Source: Rhodopirellula bahusiensis | Lineage (GTDB): Bacteria > Planctomycetota > Planctomycetia > Pirellulales > Pirellulaceae | Reading direction: 5' to 3' | Length of the DNA stretch: 64,000 nt | Assembly (NCBI RefSeq): GCF_002727185.1 | Contig: NZ_NIZW01000026.1 | Coordinates: 25,882 to 89,881 of the forward strand | Shown here: positions 19,859 through 29,160 of the stretch, piece by piece | Layout of the letters: each line of letters starts with the position of its first letter | How positions within the stretch are numbered: the stretch's first letter is position 1 | Notes under the pieces: generated by a model | What the model was told of the DNA's origin: nothing | Database searches by the model: none | Seen by the model: only the letters and a program-made list of their open reading frames with translations | Made by a program: the position numbers and the translations under genes

Positions 19859-21139
19859 TTAAGAATCTTCACCAAGATTGAACAGGTGTCGAAGTGCCTC
19901 CAGCAAACCTCGTGAATGTCCATCGGCGGCGTCGTCTCGCAGCGAAGCCATGGGCGGGTGCAGCAACTTGTTGGTCAGGCGATCGAATGACTTCTCGATC
20001 TCCTTCTGCATGGCCGTGTCAGTGGAACCATTCAATTTCCCGAACAACCGTTGCAGTTCTTCGGATTTGACTTTGTCAGCTCGTTCGCGAAGTCGGCGAA
20101 TGACGGGGCCGGTGGCGCGCTGTTGCAGTGATTGAAAGAAGCCATCGACTTCTTCATCAATGATCTTCTTCGCCTTCGGCCACTGCTTTTCACGCTCGCG
20201 ACGGTTGCGATTGCATGCCGCTTGCAGGTCGTCGATTTGGTACAGGTAGACACCCGGTTCGTCGCCGATGACTGGGTCGAAATCTCGCGGGACGGCCAAG
20301 TCGAGAACCAGCATGATGCGGCCTCCTCGTTTGGCATTCAAAACCGCGAAAGTGGATGCGTCGACAATCGGTTCTTCGGCTGAGGTGGTGCCGATCAGCA
20401 GATCCGCTTGCACAATCTGGTCGTGCAGACTGTCCATCGATTCAGCGTCGGCGCCAAAATCTTCGGCCAGCTTTTGTGCTCGATTGAGACTTCGGTTGAC
20501 GACGCATAGATTGTTCGCACCACCGTTCTTTAGATATCGAAGCGTTTCTTCGGCCATCTCACCGGCACCGCAGAGCACCACGCGTTTGCCCTGCAGGCGG
20601 TTGAAGACTTCGGGAACAACTTCGCCGATTGCGACGCTGGGAACGCTCAACCGGCGACGGTGGATGCTGGTTTCGGTTTGGACGCGTTTGGCCGTTCGAT
20701 TCGCGGCTTGGAACACTCCGTGCGTGATTGGGCCGGTGCGATCGGCATCGTTCGCCAAGTCGTAGGACTGTTTGACCTGCGAAAGAATCTGAGCTTCCCC
20801 GACGACCATGCTGTCCAAACTCGCGGCGACCAAGAACAGGTGTTCGACGGCTTCTCGGCCTTCGCGAACGATCATGTGGTTGGCGACAAAGTCACGCGAT
20901 TGGTTCAGGCAGTCGGCGACCAAGTTGATCAAATCATCAGATTGCAACGCAGGTGAGTTGCCGCCCGCCGCGTACATTTCGACTCGGTTGCAGGTGCTGA
21001 GCAGGACCAGTTCCGCACCGGCAAAACGCTGGCCAAACAGTTCGAAGGTGCGACTGATTTCGTTTTCGGTGAACGACAATTGCTCGCGAATTTCAACGGC
21101 AGCATCATGGTGGCTGCACCCGATCATCTTCAGGGTCAT
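19859..21139 (-). CDS. hemA: Glutamyl-tRNA reductase
   Basis: 426 residues. The catalytic cysteine is at position 50 in LLSTCNRVEMYA, as in the family. The Rossmann domain (KRVVLCGAGEMAEETLRYLKNGG) binds NADPH, and a C-terminal dimerisation helix follows. It reduces glutamyl-tRNA to glutamate-1-semialdehyde, the first step of the C5 route to heme and B12. The start overlaps the stop of the upstream CcsA/HemX-like gene as ATGA. HemX-like proteins beside hemA are known in other bacteria to influence HemA level. Confidence 0.95.
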   Translation of the reverse strand: MTLKMIGCSHHDAAVEIREQLSFTENEISRTFELFGQRFAGAELVLLSTCNRVEMYAAGGNSPALQSDDLINLVADCLNQSRDFVANHMIVREGREAVEHLFLVAASLDSMVVGEAQILSQVKQSYDLANDADRTGPITHGVFQAANRTAKRVQTETSIHRRRLSVPSVAIGEVVPEVFNRLQGKRVVLCGAGEMAEETLRYLKNGGANNLCVVNRSLNRAQKLAEDFGADAESMDSLHDQIVQADLLIGTTSAEEPIVDASTFAVLNAKRGGRIMLVLDLAVPRDFDPVIGDEPGVYLYQIDDLQAACNRNRREREKQWPKAKKIIDEEVDGFFQSLQQRATGPVIRRLRERADKVKSEELQRLFGKLNGSTDTAMQKEIEKSFDRLTNKLLHPPMASLRDDAADGHSRGLLEALRHLFNLGEDS

Positions 21140-22074
21140 GACTGGCCTCGCGGCACGATCATTTGCATCGCCACTTCGTTTTCGGGCAACTCTTCATCCA
21201 CGTCGACGTCTTGAGTGGGCGCGACACCGGGAGCGTCGGATTGGTCCGCGCCGTGTGAGCTGGAAAGCACACCAGTCATCGCAAGGACCAAAAACGCAAA
21301 GCTAGCCAACGTCAGGTAGGCAACCTTTCGGCCGCGGCTGGCGGGTGCGTAGAAGTATTCGACCAACGTGGCGGAGACCAACCACAGGAACAGAACGCCG
21401 GACAAGATGATGCCGCCGTCCGTCCAAGGGATCACGCCAAGTCGGTTCCAGTTCATGACGACTCCGGAAACCAAACCCAAACCAACCGAGGCGGTGCTAA
21501 TCACCAGGCAACTTCGGTTGAGGTCTTGCAGCGTTTCCAACGTTGGCAATCGCAGTGACGAACCTGCCTGCTTGCGTTTCAATCGCCATGACTGGACGAG
21601 GTACATAGCCCCCGCCAAAAAGCCTACCAGCACGGCAGCGGAGCCCAGCATCATCGATGCGCCATGGACGCCTCGCCAAACTTCGACCGCTTCGTTTCGC
21701 TCGAACGCAGGCATGTGGCTGACCGCCCGCGAAAGGGCGATCATCGCGAGAATGGCTGGCAGAAAAAAGAGCCCGATGATCGTGTCGGGGCGTCTCAGAT
21801 AGAAAGCGAAAAATGCGATGGCCAATCCCAACGCGACCATCAGCGACCAATCCGTCCAAGTGGCCAAACGTCCGATGTTGGCGTCGCTGCTGATCGAAGC
21901 GGCTCGCAGGGTCAGATAGGTGACGTGAGTGAAAATACCCAGCACCATCATCACGATCACGGCCAGGCCGCGGCCGGGGACGCGACCGAGAAAACGCAAC
22001 GCCTCTAAAACCAGCACGACGAGGTAGCTGGCAGTGAAGCAAGTGACTGAAATTTGACGCAAAAAATCCATCAT
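21136..22074 (-). CDS. CcsA/HemX-like cytochrome c assembly membrane protein
   Basis: 312 residues from one of two adjacent ATG codons at 22074; a GTG five codons further upstream is also possible. There are about eight membrane helices. The segment EVWRGVHGASMMLGSAAVLVGFLAGAMYL matches the conserved histidine-containing region of the CcsA/CcmC/HemX superfamily, which handles heme for cytochrome c maturation or regulates HemA. It lies between comEC and hemA, overlapping hemA by four bases, so a HemX-like role is favoured but not proven. Confidence 0.8.
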   Translation of the reverse strand: MMDFLRQISVTCFTASYLVVLVLEALRFLGRVPGRGLAVIVMMVLGIFTHVTYLTLRAASISSDANIGRLATWTDWSLMVALGLAIAFFAFYLRRPDTIIGLFFLPAILAMIALSRAVSHMPAFERNEAVEVWRGVHGASMMLGSAAVLVGFLAGAMYLVQSWRLKRKQAGSSLRLPTLETLQDLNRSCLVISTASVGLGLVSGVVMNWNRLGVIPWTDGGIILSGVLFLWLVSATLVEYFYAPASRGRKVAYLTLASFAFLVLAMTGVLSSSHGADQSDAPGVAPTQDVDVDEELPENEVAMQMIVPRGQS

Positions 22075-22124
22075 GGCTTTATCGTACACCGACCTGAAAA
22101 ATTGTCAGCCTCGAGGGGGATCAC

Positions 22125-24818
22125 TCACCACGGTTGTTGAGAGAATGCGCGGATCTTGAGACCACCGTCCCCGCCCATTCGCACTCGGATGGCACCTTCG
22201 CGGGATGTCACGTGCACGCCGCCGCCCGCAGCGGACAGCATTTCCGTGACTTCGGGCTTGGCGGCCCGCTGGCCTCCGCTGACGATGGTTTCCAATGGCC
22301 GTGCCCACTGAAGAACCGCCTCGGCGTCCATTCGTAAACTGCCGTGATGCGGTGCCATCATCACCCCACCGGGTGGCGGACGAGGCGTGTTGGTCAGCAC
22401 CGCGGTGCCCGGTGGCTCCAAATCACCTGGCAACAACAGAACTCGATCGCCCGAATCGATCCTCAGCACCAACGAATTCGCGTTGTCGTTGCCTTCGATT
22501 CTCGTTTCCGGCGGATGCAGCACTTCGATTTGATCCAGCCAGCTCGAACCGGTCTGGCGAATTCGCTGGCCGCGATGGATTTCCAAAACAGGAATGCGGT
22601 GCTGGCGAATCGTTTCGGAAGCTTGGGTCAACGCAAACCCTTCTCCGTCAAAGAATCCGGGCGGAACGACGATCACGCCGATGGAAAACCGCTTGGCCAA
22701 TCCCGGCAGCGCATTGAAGTGATCTGTGTCCGCGTGGGATAAGAAAGTTCCATCAATGTGAGTGGCTCCCAAGGACCACAGCGCATCCTCGATGTTCCGG
22801 CTGGTCGCGTTGGCGTTGCCCATCCAGCCGCAATCATAGAGCCACACCTCGTTTTGGTTGGGACGCAGGATCGTCGCGGTTCCGTGGCCCACATCGACGA
22901 AGGTCGCCTCCAACGTTTGTTCGGGAAGCTCCGCCGGGTAGGTCGCCAGCCCAAACGCGATTCCGATCCAACTGACCAGCAAACCGGCATCGATCACTCC
23001 GCGACGAATTCCTTGAGAAGACACCAGCGGTCGAACTGCGGCCCAGGCAACCAACCCCAAGTAGAAGACAACAATCCATGATGTCGGTGGCGATGGCAAC
23101 CAGAAGTGACCTCCGCTTAGGTTGGCTGCGGAATCGATCATCCACTGCATGATCGAGAGCAATTTCCCGCAAACTCCTCCGGGGATCCAAGCCACCGAAG
23201 GGAACCACCATCCGGCCAAGATCGTCATCACACCGGCGGACAATGCGAGTGCCATCAATGGCGAAAGCATCACGTTGACGATGACACTGATCGGTGAGAC
23301 GACGTGGAATTGTGACCAGACCAGCGGCAGAGCCATCAGCGTCACCGCGCCGCTGTACCAGAGCACTCGGCCGGTCCACGAGGTGGCGAAGGTCAAAACT
23401 CTTCGCCATGCGGTTTGCGATTGCTGGGCAAGTTCGTCAAAGCGTTCCTCCACCCGAATCGTTTCCGCTGCGGGTGTCAGTGCGCTCGAGAAAGGACGTC
23501 CGCACAGCAGCAAGGTAGCGACTGCTAAGAACGACAGTTGCACACCGATTCCAAAGATCTCCGCCGGCATCCACAGCATCAGAATGATGGCCGCCAAGGA
23601 GAGTGAATTCAGCGGATGATGGGGCCGAGCAAGCAACCTCGCTAGGATGACCGTCGACATCAAAATCGCGGCTCGTGTCACTGGCGGACGAGCACCGGTG
23701 ATGGCGACATAGAACAGCATCACCACCACGATCAACGTCACCGAACCGGCGATTGGCAATCGCAACAACCCGGCCACCGCTCCCGTCAACAGAACGATGA
23801 TTCCTAAGTGCAATCCGCTGACGGACAGCAGGTGTGCGGTGCCGGTGACCAACAGTCGCTCGTTGGTGGTCCGGTCCAGGAAATCCCGTTGGCCGAGTGT
23901 CAACGCGAGCGCCAGTCCGCGTTGCGATGGTTCGATTTGATTCAGAATTGTATCGCGAGCCGATGCGGCACGATCGGCCAACCATCGCTGGAGAGAGATA
24001 TCCCACGCCAGTGAATCACGTTCGACATCGCCGCCTGGCAACAGTTGAACCTGATCGGCCGAGCCAACTCGCATGCGAGCGTGAATGTTTTGCCGCCTGG
24101 CCGCGATACGTTGGTCCGTTTCGCCCGGGTTGCTGGGTGGGGGAATCGCAGCGATACGACCATACAGCTCCACCAGATCACCGGGTCTCAAATCTTCTCG
24201 TTCCGCATCGACCATGACCATCACTCGCCCAGTGATCGGGACGTCGCGAGTGCCTCGTCGCATCGTTCGCACACAGACAACCAACCGTGTCTGATACTGG
24301 ACTTCGCGATCGTACGCATTGCTGTCGCGGATCCCGTCGAGACCCGATGTTCTCGCGACCGTGTTCTCCAGAGCATCGCGTTGCAATCGCACGGGCTCGT
24401 CGACCACCGCGATCATGACCGTTGGCTCTTCCTCGTTCGTCAGCACCTCACGGATTGTTGCCGATGCGTATTGCTGTTCATCCAGTGCGTGTCTTCCTGC
24501 GAAAGCGAAAAGTAGAAATCCGAACCAGCACGCTGTTCGACATCGAGTACGCAACCAGTTGTCAGGACTGCTCAACTTGGCCGGTTTGGGACTGAACCAG
24601 ACCAGGACCCAGAGGACCACCATCGCGATCATCGCACTCAACCACCACCGCATGGGCTGAGGCCAAACATGGTTGAGTGTCAGGCCGGCCAGGCCCGTGG
24701 CGGCAAACATCGTCAACGGCTGTCGGCTGGGGAGTTCCGTCAGGTGCCGAGTCGAGAGACTGCCTTGCCGCATTCTGAAGTCAAATCCAAAAGAAAAGAT
24801 GCGGTCAATGAATGGCAT
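22125..24818 (-). CDS. comEC: ComEC/Rec2 DNA uptake channel protein
   Basis: 897 residues with the three usual parts. An N-terminal membrane/OB-type region (DUF4131, to about 260) is followed by the multi-helix Competence domain (ALALTLGQRDFLDR, then LLSVSGLHLGIIVLL). A C-terminal metallo-beta-lactamase domain comes last (DVGHGTATIL, LSHADTDHFNALPGL, LLPGD, APHHGSL). ComEC carries single-stranded DNA across the inner membrane in transformable bacteria, and the MBL part may degrade the other strand. All domains look complete, so function is plausible. comM, a second transformation gene, is at 44.7 kb. Confidence 0.92.
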   Translation of the reverse strand: MPFIDRIFSFGFDFRMRQGSLSTRHLTELPSRQPLTMFAATGLAGLTLNHVWPQPMRWWLSAMIAMVVLWVLVWFSPKPAKLSSPDNWLRTRCRTACWFGFLLFAFAGRHALDEQQYASATIREVLTNEEEPTVMIAVVDEPVRLQRDALENTVARTSGLDGIRDSNAYDREVQYQTRLVVCVRTMRRGTRDVPITGRVMVMVDAEREDLRPGDLVELYGRIAAIPPPSNPGETDQRIAARRQNIHARMRVGSADQVQLLPGGDVERDSLAWDISLQRWLADRAASARDTILNQIEPSQRGLALALTLGQRDFLDRTTNERLLVTGTAHLLSVSGLHLGIIVLLTGAVAGLLRLPIAGSVTLIVVVMLFYVAITGARPPVTRAAILMSTVILARLLARPHHPLNSLSLAAIILMLWMPAEIFGIGVQLSFLAVATLLLCGRPFSSALTPAAETIRVEERFDELAQQSQTAWRRVLTFATSWTGRVLWYSGAVTLMALPLVWSQFHVVSPISVIVNVMLSPLMALALSAGVMTILAGWWFPSVAWIPGGVCGKLLSIMQWMIDSAANLSGGHFWLPSPPTSWIVVFYLGLVAWAAVRPLVSSQGIRRGVIDAGLLVSWIGIAFGLATYPAELPEQTLEATFVDVGHGTATILRPNQNEVWLYDCGWMGNANATSRNIEDALWSLGATHIDGTFLSHADTDHFNALPGLAKRFSIGVIVVPPGFFDGEGFALTQASETIRQHRIPVLEIHRGQRIRQTGSSWLDQIEVLHPPETRIEGNDNANSLVLRIDSGDRVLLLPGDLEPPGTAVLTNTPRPPPGGVMMAPHHGSLRMDAEAVLQWARPLETIVSGGQRAAKPEVTEMLSAAGGGVHVTSREGAIRVRMGGDGGLKIRAFSQQPW

Positions 24819-25026
24819 GCCGCATAACCGGCATATCCGGCACGCTTTCGCGGTGTTTCAGTTTGCCTGGCCGGCAAACTCGCCGGAATACTCAGCCGGA
24901 ACCTAACCCGCGTGCTACTCATTGTACGGCCAAGAACTCTCGGTCACACGCTTCTAGATCTTTGAGGGATTGGACGGAATGTCCGCATCCCAACTTCGCA
25001 CTGTTTCTTATTGCACGAGGAAACCC

Positions 25027-25455
25027 ATGCCGACAACTGCCAAAACATCGCCTAACGATTCCGCCACCAACAGCACTAAAAATGGCAGTGCTGGTGACGA
25101 AGTTGTGACCATCGATCGTCGTCGCAACGAACGTCGTGACGGAAACGCCGATGCAAGCGATGCGGGCATGATGGATCAGCCTCGTCGAAAGAAACAACGT
25201 CGTCGTCACATTGACCCCACTACTTGCGAACGCGACTACAGCGACCAGGAAGTCGAGTTCATGAAAGCGATGGACGACTACAAGCGTGATTCGGGCCGAA
25301 TGTTCCCGACTTGCAGCGAAGTCTTGGAAGTCCTGCGTTCGCTGAACTACGTCAAACTGTCCGATGAGCAGTTCGAAGAATTGGGCATGAACGACGCTCC
25401 CGAAGGCGAAGAAAGCTGGAGCGACGAAGAAGCCGAAGAAATGGTCGAAGTCTGA
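25027..25455 (+). CDS. Conserved planctomycete-type small acidic protein, function unknown
   Basis: 142 residues from the ATG at 25027, which has a GAGGAAAC ribosome site just upstream. The first 55 residues are polar and likely disordered (Thr/Asn/Ser-rich, then Arg/Asp-rich), followed by a basic patch RRKKQRRRH. The second half ([43 protein letters not shown]) looks like a small folded helical domain, with a strongly acidic tail. The basic patch and helical domain could bind nucleic acid. I do not recognise a named family. Confidence 0.75.
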   Translation: MPTTAKTSPNDSATNSTKNGSAGDEVVTIDRRRNERRDGNADASDAGMMDQPRRKKQRRRHIDPTTCERDYSDQEVEFMKAMDDYKRDSGRMFPTCSEVLEVLRSLNYVKLSDEQFEELGMNDAPEGEESWSDEEAEEMVEV

Positions 25456-25534
25456 TTCGCTAATCGAGCCAACGTTTGTCGTGAAGTAAGTTCGGTTCCA
25501 CCGGACATTTCAACGCAACGAATTGGGGCGCCGA

Positions 25535-26287
25535 CTACGGCATCCAAATCTCGCCACGACCGTCGATCTGGCGGTCGCCTCGGCAAACACGCAGCGATTT
25601 CAAGAACTCGGGTGTCAGCCAACTCGCTTGGCAGTTTCTGCCGAGCAGACTCACAAACGCGGACCGCAGGGGAATCGGTGTTGAAAACCGATTCGCATCG
25701 AGTGTTGGCTGCCGGCCAAAGATCAACGTCCCGCGTCGCATTCCATAAGCGATGTTCGGTCCGACGTTTCCGGCCACGCCGATCGTGCCCGCGACCTGCC
25801 AAGTGGCAAGCCGCGTTCCCACGTCGCCATCAATCCAAAGCTCGCCACGACGCATGCGATGTCCCGCGTCGTCACCAGCAGAGCCATTGACGATCAATTG
25901 GCCTCCGTTCATGCCAACATTGCGGGAACCCATTGGTGAACCCAGGTGATCGCCCGCGTTGCCATGCACCACGATGCGGCCGCCCAGCATGCAGCTTCCT
26001 GCGTGATCGCCGACGTTGGACTGGCAAACGATCTCGCCCAGTTTGTGTTGGAAACCAATTCCCGAAACGAGTCTCAGGCAGCCATCGATGACCAATCGTG
26101 GCATTGCAACATCGGATTGCACCGAGACCTCAAACAGGTCACCGATTGCAACCGGACCCGATTGAGAACGCAGCTCGAAACGTTCGATCTCTTCGATGGA
26201 AAGCTGAACCCATTCGTCCAATCGAATGCTGGAAGCATCCAGCGGCGATTGCAAATCTGATCGCAGACGCAAAGTGATTTTGCTCAT
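25535..26287 (-). CDS. fhcC: Formyltransferase/hydrolase complex subunit C (FwdC/GltB-like)
   Basis: 250 residues from the ATG at 26287, overlapping the end of fhcD by four bases. Its centre is a run of G-x-x-G-x-x-x-G units (VGDHAGSCMLGGRIVVHGNAG, HLGSPMGSRNVGMNGGQLIV, DAGHRMRRGELWIDGDVG) forming the right-handed beta-helix seen in FwdC and in the glutamate synthase GXGXG domain. FhcC is part of the complex that hydrolyses formyl-tetrahydromethanopterin to formate in methylotrophs and Planctomycetes. Last gene of fhcA-fhcD-fhcC. Confidence 0.88.
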   Translation of the reverse strand: MSKITLRLRSDLQSPLDASSIRLDEWVQLSIEEIERFELRSQSGPVAIGDLFEVSVQSDVAMPRLVIDGCLRLVSGIGFQHKLGEIVCQSNVGDHAGSCMLGGRIVVHGNAGDHLGSPMGSRNVGMNGGQLIVNGSAGDDAGHRMRRGELWIDGDVGTRLATWQVAGTIGVAGNVGPNIAYGMRRGTLIFGRQPTLDANRFSTPIPLRSAFVSLLGRNCQASWLTPEFLKSLRVCRGDRQIDGRGEIWMP

Positions 26288-27288
26288 TGTCCGGCCTCCG
26301 AATCCGACGATGTCGATTGGTCGTCGAACAACTCGTGCAGCTTGAAGTGATGTCGGCCGAGCTTGCCGCCGTAGTTGCCCGCTGTCACGCTCAGTAATCC
26401 TTCGGAGGCACCCGCTTCGCAAGCCGCGGTGATGCCGGATCGCATGGATTCGGCGATCTCGTCGAACGACATTCCATCGATCACCACCTCGATCGCCGCG
26501 TTGGCTTCCGCTGGCAAATCCGAAGAGGTGACTTCTCGAAGCACCGGGCAGAAAGCGTCGTTGGTGGACGCGAATAACGCGGCGTATTTTGATCCGACTT
26601 TGGATCCGCTGCGAGTCGTTCCGCCGGGGAACGGCGTGATGATGCCGGGCAATTCTCGCATCGCATCAATGGCCGCGCGACTGGCGACGGTGACGGACTG
26701 CATGCTTTGTCCGACCATGATGAAGTTGCCGCCGCCGATGGCATCGACTCGGCCGACGTCATGTTGGCAAACGAATTCACCGTCCATCACGGGAATTCGC
26801 CAGTAACGCACGGGACGCGATTTTCCATCTGCGCCCAAGTGCTGAATTTGCTTGCTGATCTGGTTCCCATCGCCAAAGAATCGCAGTGACTTTCCGATCG
26901 GGACTCGTTTCGGGTGGATGTCTCGGCCGCCAGGGATGCCGCCATACAACGCGGTTGTCGGACAAGTTAAAACGCACTGGCCGGCCCTCCGTGGGACTTG
27001 TTTTTCAAGATCCTTGCCCGACATGCCGAAGGCCAGGATCGCAACGCCGGGCCGACCATCCGGCGTTTGGTCAGGCGTCAAAGTTTGTTCGACGGCTATC
27101 TCCAATCCGCAGGCAATCACGCTGGTTCCGAACCCGCACATCGCCCTCGCGGATTCCTCGCACCAGCGTCGGTCATCGGCGGTCAAAATCAATCGCGTGG
27201 CCTTCATGTCAAAGGCTTCGGCAAAGGTGTCTTCGATCGAAACGCCAGCGATCGAGATCGGCTTGGATGTTTTGCTCGAGTCAGCCAT
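26284..27288 (-). CDS. fhcD: Formylmethanofuran:tetrahydromethanopterin formyltransferase subunit
   Basis: 334 residues. The sequence follows the Ftr/FhcD family throughout: IEDTFAEAFDMKATRLILTA, QCVLTCPTTALYGG, GKSLRFFGDGNQ, VDAIGGGNFIMVGQS and a C-terminal AGNYGGKLGRHHFKLHELF. It moves the formyl group between tetrahydromethanopterin and the methanofuran analogue inside the Fhc complex. It overlaps fhcA by eight bases and fhcC by four, so the three genes are one operon. It belongs to the C1 pathway that Planctomycetes share with methylotrophs and methanogens. Confidence 0.93.
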   Translation of the reverse strand: MADSSKTSKPISIAGVSIEDTFAEAFDMKATRLILTADDRRWCEESARAMCGFGTSVIACGLEIAVEQTLTPDQTPDGRPGVAILAFGMSGKDLEKQVPRRAGQCVLTCPTTALYGGIPGGRDIHPKRVPIGKSLRFFGDGNQISKQIQHLGADGKSRPVRYWRIPVMDGEFVCQHDVGRVDAIGGGNFIMVGQSMQSVTVASRAAIDAMRELPGIITPFPGGTTRSGSKVGSKYAALFASTNDAFCPVLREVTSSDLPAEANAAIEVVIDGMSFDEIAESMRSGITAACEAGASEGLLSVTAGNYGGKLGRHHFKLHELFDDQSTSSDSEAGQ

Positions 27289-28975
27289 TTGGGTTCTCCG
27301 ATCGAGCCGTTTCGATCAATCGCGTGCCGATCACATCGTCCATCTCGCCCTGGGAGATCTGCAGTCGGTCCAACGCGAACGTTCCTGTTTGAGCGTGCAT
27401 TTCGCGAAACTTGGGGACGTGAGTGGGATCGACGGTGACCGCTGCGGCCAACGTGTGGTCGCGTTGGATGGAATCTCCCACGTCCACATTTTGACCTCGT
27501 GAACGAATCCGAACGCCTTGTTTGAAAACGTCTCGCGGAGTGCGGAACATGGCTTCAGCGTTGTCATTCTCTTCGTACACGACGACGTCGGCCACGCATC
27601 CGGGTTGCAATCGACCTCGATCGGACAAACCCAAGATCGACGCCGGTGCGGATCGCGTCATCACTGCAATGTCGTCCAGCGAATATTCGCGATCGATGCC
27701 CGCGAGTGAGGTGGCCGCGGCCGCGTCGGAATGAATTTCAGCAAGCGCCGTTTCTCGTAGCGAGCGGTCGGTGAGCAAAGCGATCAGGTGCGGGTAGGCG
27801 GTGAAGGGGCCGCCGTTGGGATGGTCGGTGGTCAAGAAAACTCGCGACGGGTCATCGACCATCAAGAACAGTTCCAACCCGATCGCCCATTGCAAACTGT
27901 GCACAAATTCGCGGCGTGCGTACTTGAATGGAACGACACCGCAGCCGGCTTCGCACTCGATGTCCAGCAACACGGATTTGCGAGGCTTTGCCAGATTGCG
28001 ATTGTCGTATTGGTGCATCGCGTCCGCACTGATCGTGACGGTTTGCCCAAACTGAATTTGTCCGACATCCAATGTCACGTTGGGGTTGGCTTTCAGTGCA
28101 TCGGCCAACTTCGCCGCCGAAGAAGAAAATTTGTACGGGCCTTCGGTGCCATAGCTGTGAAATTGAGCGTGCGTCAAATGGATCGGGTAACCGTCGGCGG
28201 CACGGATCGTTGCCAGCGTTGATTCAATGTTGCCGGGCACGCCCAAGTTGCTGCAGTGAACGTGCAACGGGTGCCGCAATCCAATCTCGGAAACCGCTCG
28301 GCAAAGCACGCGAATGATTTGGCCGGGAGTGATTCCGTATTTCGGATGCTGTGTGTCGACATCCATTTCGCGTTCGTTGAATTTGAACGCGTTGATGCCG
28401 CCTGGGTTGACGACCTTCACCGCGATGCAGCGAGTCGCCTGAACCATCCAAGCCACATAGGCATTGATGACTTCTTGCGGTTCATCATCGGCGATCAATC
28501 GCAACAGCACATCGTTGTTACCGAGCAAGCAATAGCCGCCGGTGTCGAGCCCGCGGACGTCGGCCATTTCTGCGTGTGCGGATCTCGCGTTGCAGGGGAT
28601 CACAGCGGGCTCGAAGCACGTCGTGTATCCCATGTCCAAGTAACGTGACGCGGTCACGGATGCTGCCGGAAGGAATTCGCATGACGCGGCGTCTTCGCCA
28701 GCAAGGCGTGTGGCTTCTCGCCAGGGTGGCATCTGGTCACCCAACAACATGCGAGCCAGAGTGACTTTGCCGCCGCCGATGTGCGTGTGCAAATCAATGC
28801 CGCCCGCCATCGTGATGCAGTCGCTGCCGTCAATGATTTGATCCGCGACGGTTCCCGATTCAGGAGCGGAAACAAAACGACCGTCACGCCACCAAAGATC
28901 CGCGACCTCGCCGCCCGGTTTGGCTCCTGTTGCCGACGGGTCGATCAACCGGCTTCCTTGGAGACATGTGAGCAT
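27281..28975 (-). CDS. fhcA: Formyltransferase/hydrolase complex subunit A (FwdA/FmdA-like)
   Basis: 564 residues from the ATG at 28975. It is an amidohydrolase-type TIM barrel with a metal motif in GIDLHTHIGGGKVTLAR and further histidines (HPLHVHCSNLG, IHLTHAQFHSYG), ending with a Leu-Gly-Leu-Ser-Asp-Arg-Gly linker typical of FwdA. FhcA hydrolyses the formyl-methanofuran intermediate to formate. No fhcB lies on either side: glmM begins divergently upstream and fhcD follows. The missing subunit must be elsewhere or absent. Confidence 0.92.
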   Translation of the reverse strand: MLTCLQGSRLIDPSATGAKPGGEVADLWWRDGRFVSAPESGTVADQIIDGSDCITMAGGIDLHTHIGGGKVTLARMLLGDQMPPWREATRLAGEDAASCEFLPAASVTASRYLDMGYTTCFEPAVIPCNARSAHAEMADVRGLDTGGYCLLGNNDVLLRLIADDEPQEVINAYVAWMVQATRCIAVKVVNPGGINAFKFNEREMDVDTQHPKYGITPGQIIRVLCRAVSEIGLRHPLHVHCSNLGVPGNIESTLATIRAADGYPIHLTHAQFHSYGTEGPYKFSSSAAKLADALKANPNVTLDVGQIQFGQTVTISADAMHQYDNRNLAKPRKSVLLDIECEAGCGVVPFKYARREFVHSLQWAIGLELFLMVDDPSRVFLTTDHPNGGPFTAYPHLIALLTDRSLRETALAEIHSDAAAATSLAGIDREYSLDDIAVMTRSAPASILGLSDRGRLQPGCVADVVVYEENDNAEAMFRTPRDVFKQGVRIRSRGQNVDVGDSIQRDHTLAAAVTVDPTHVPKFREMHAQTGTFALDRLQISQGEMDDVIGTRLIETARSENPNG

Positions 28976-29160
28976 GGTGATCAGATAACAATCGCGAAAC
29001 GCGGATAGCGAAGGGACGCTGCCGCAGGAATGAATGTTCGGCGGGGAATATACGCGAATTCCCGTGTCCCTGGTACGATGCTCAGTCCGAGTTCGGCCCT
29101 CGAGTGCCACCGACTTTCATCATCACCGTTTTTCCTCGATCCAGTCTACTTGCGTGTCCC

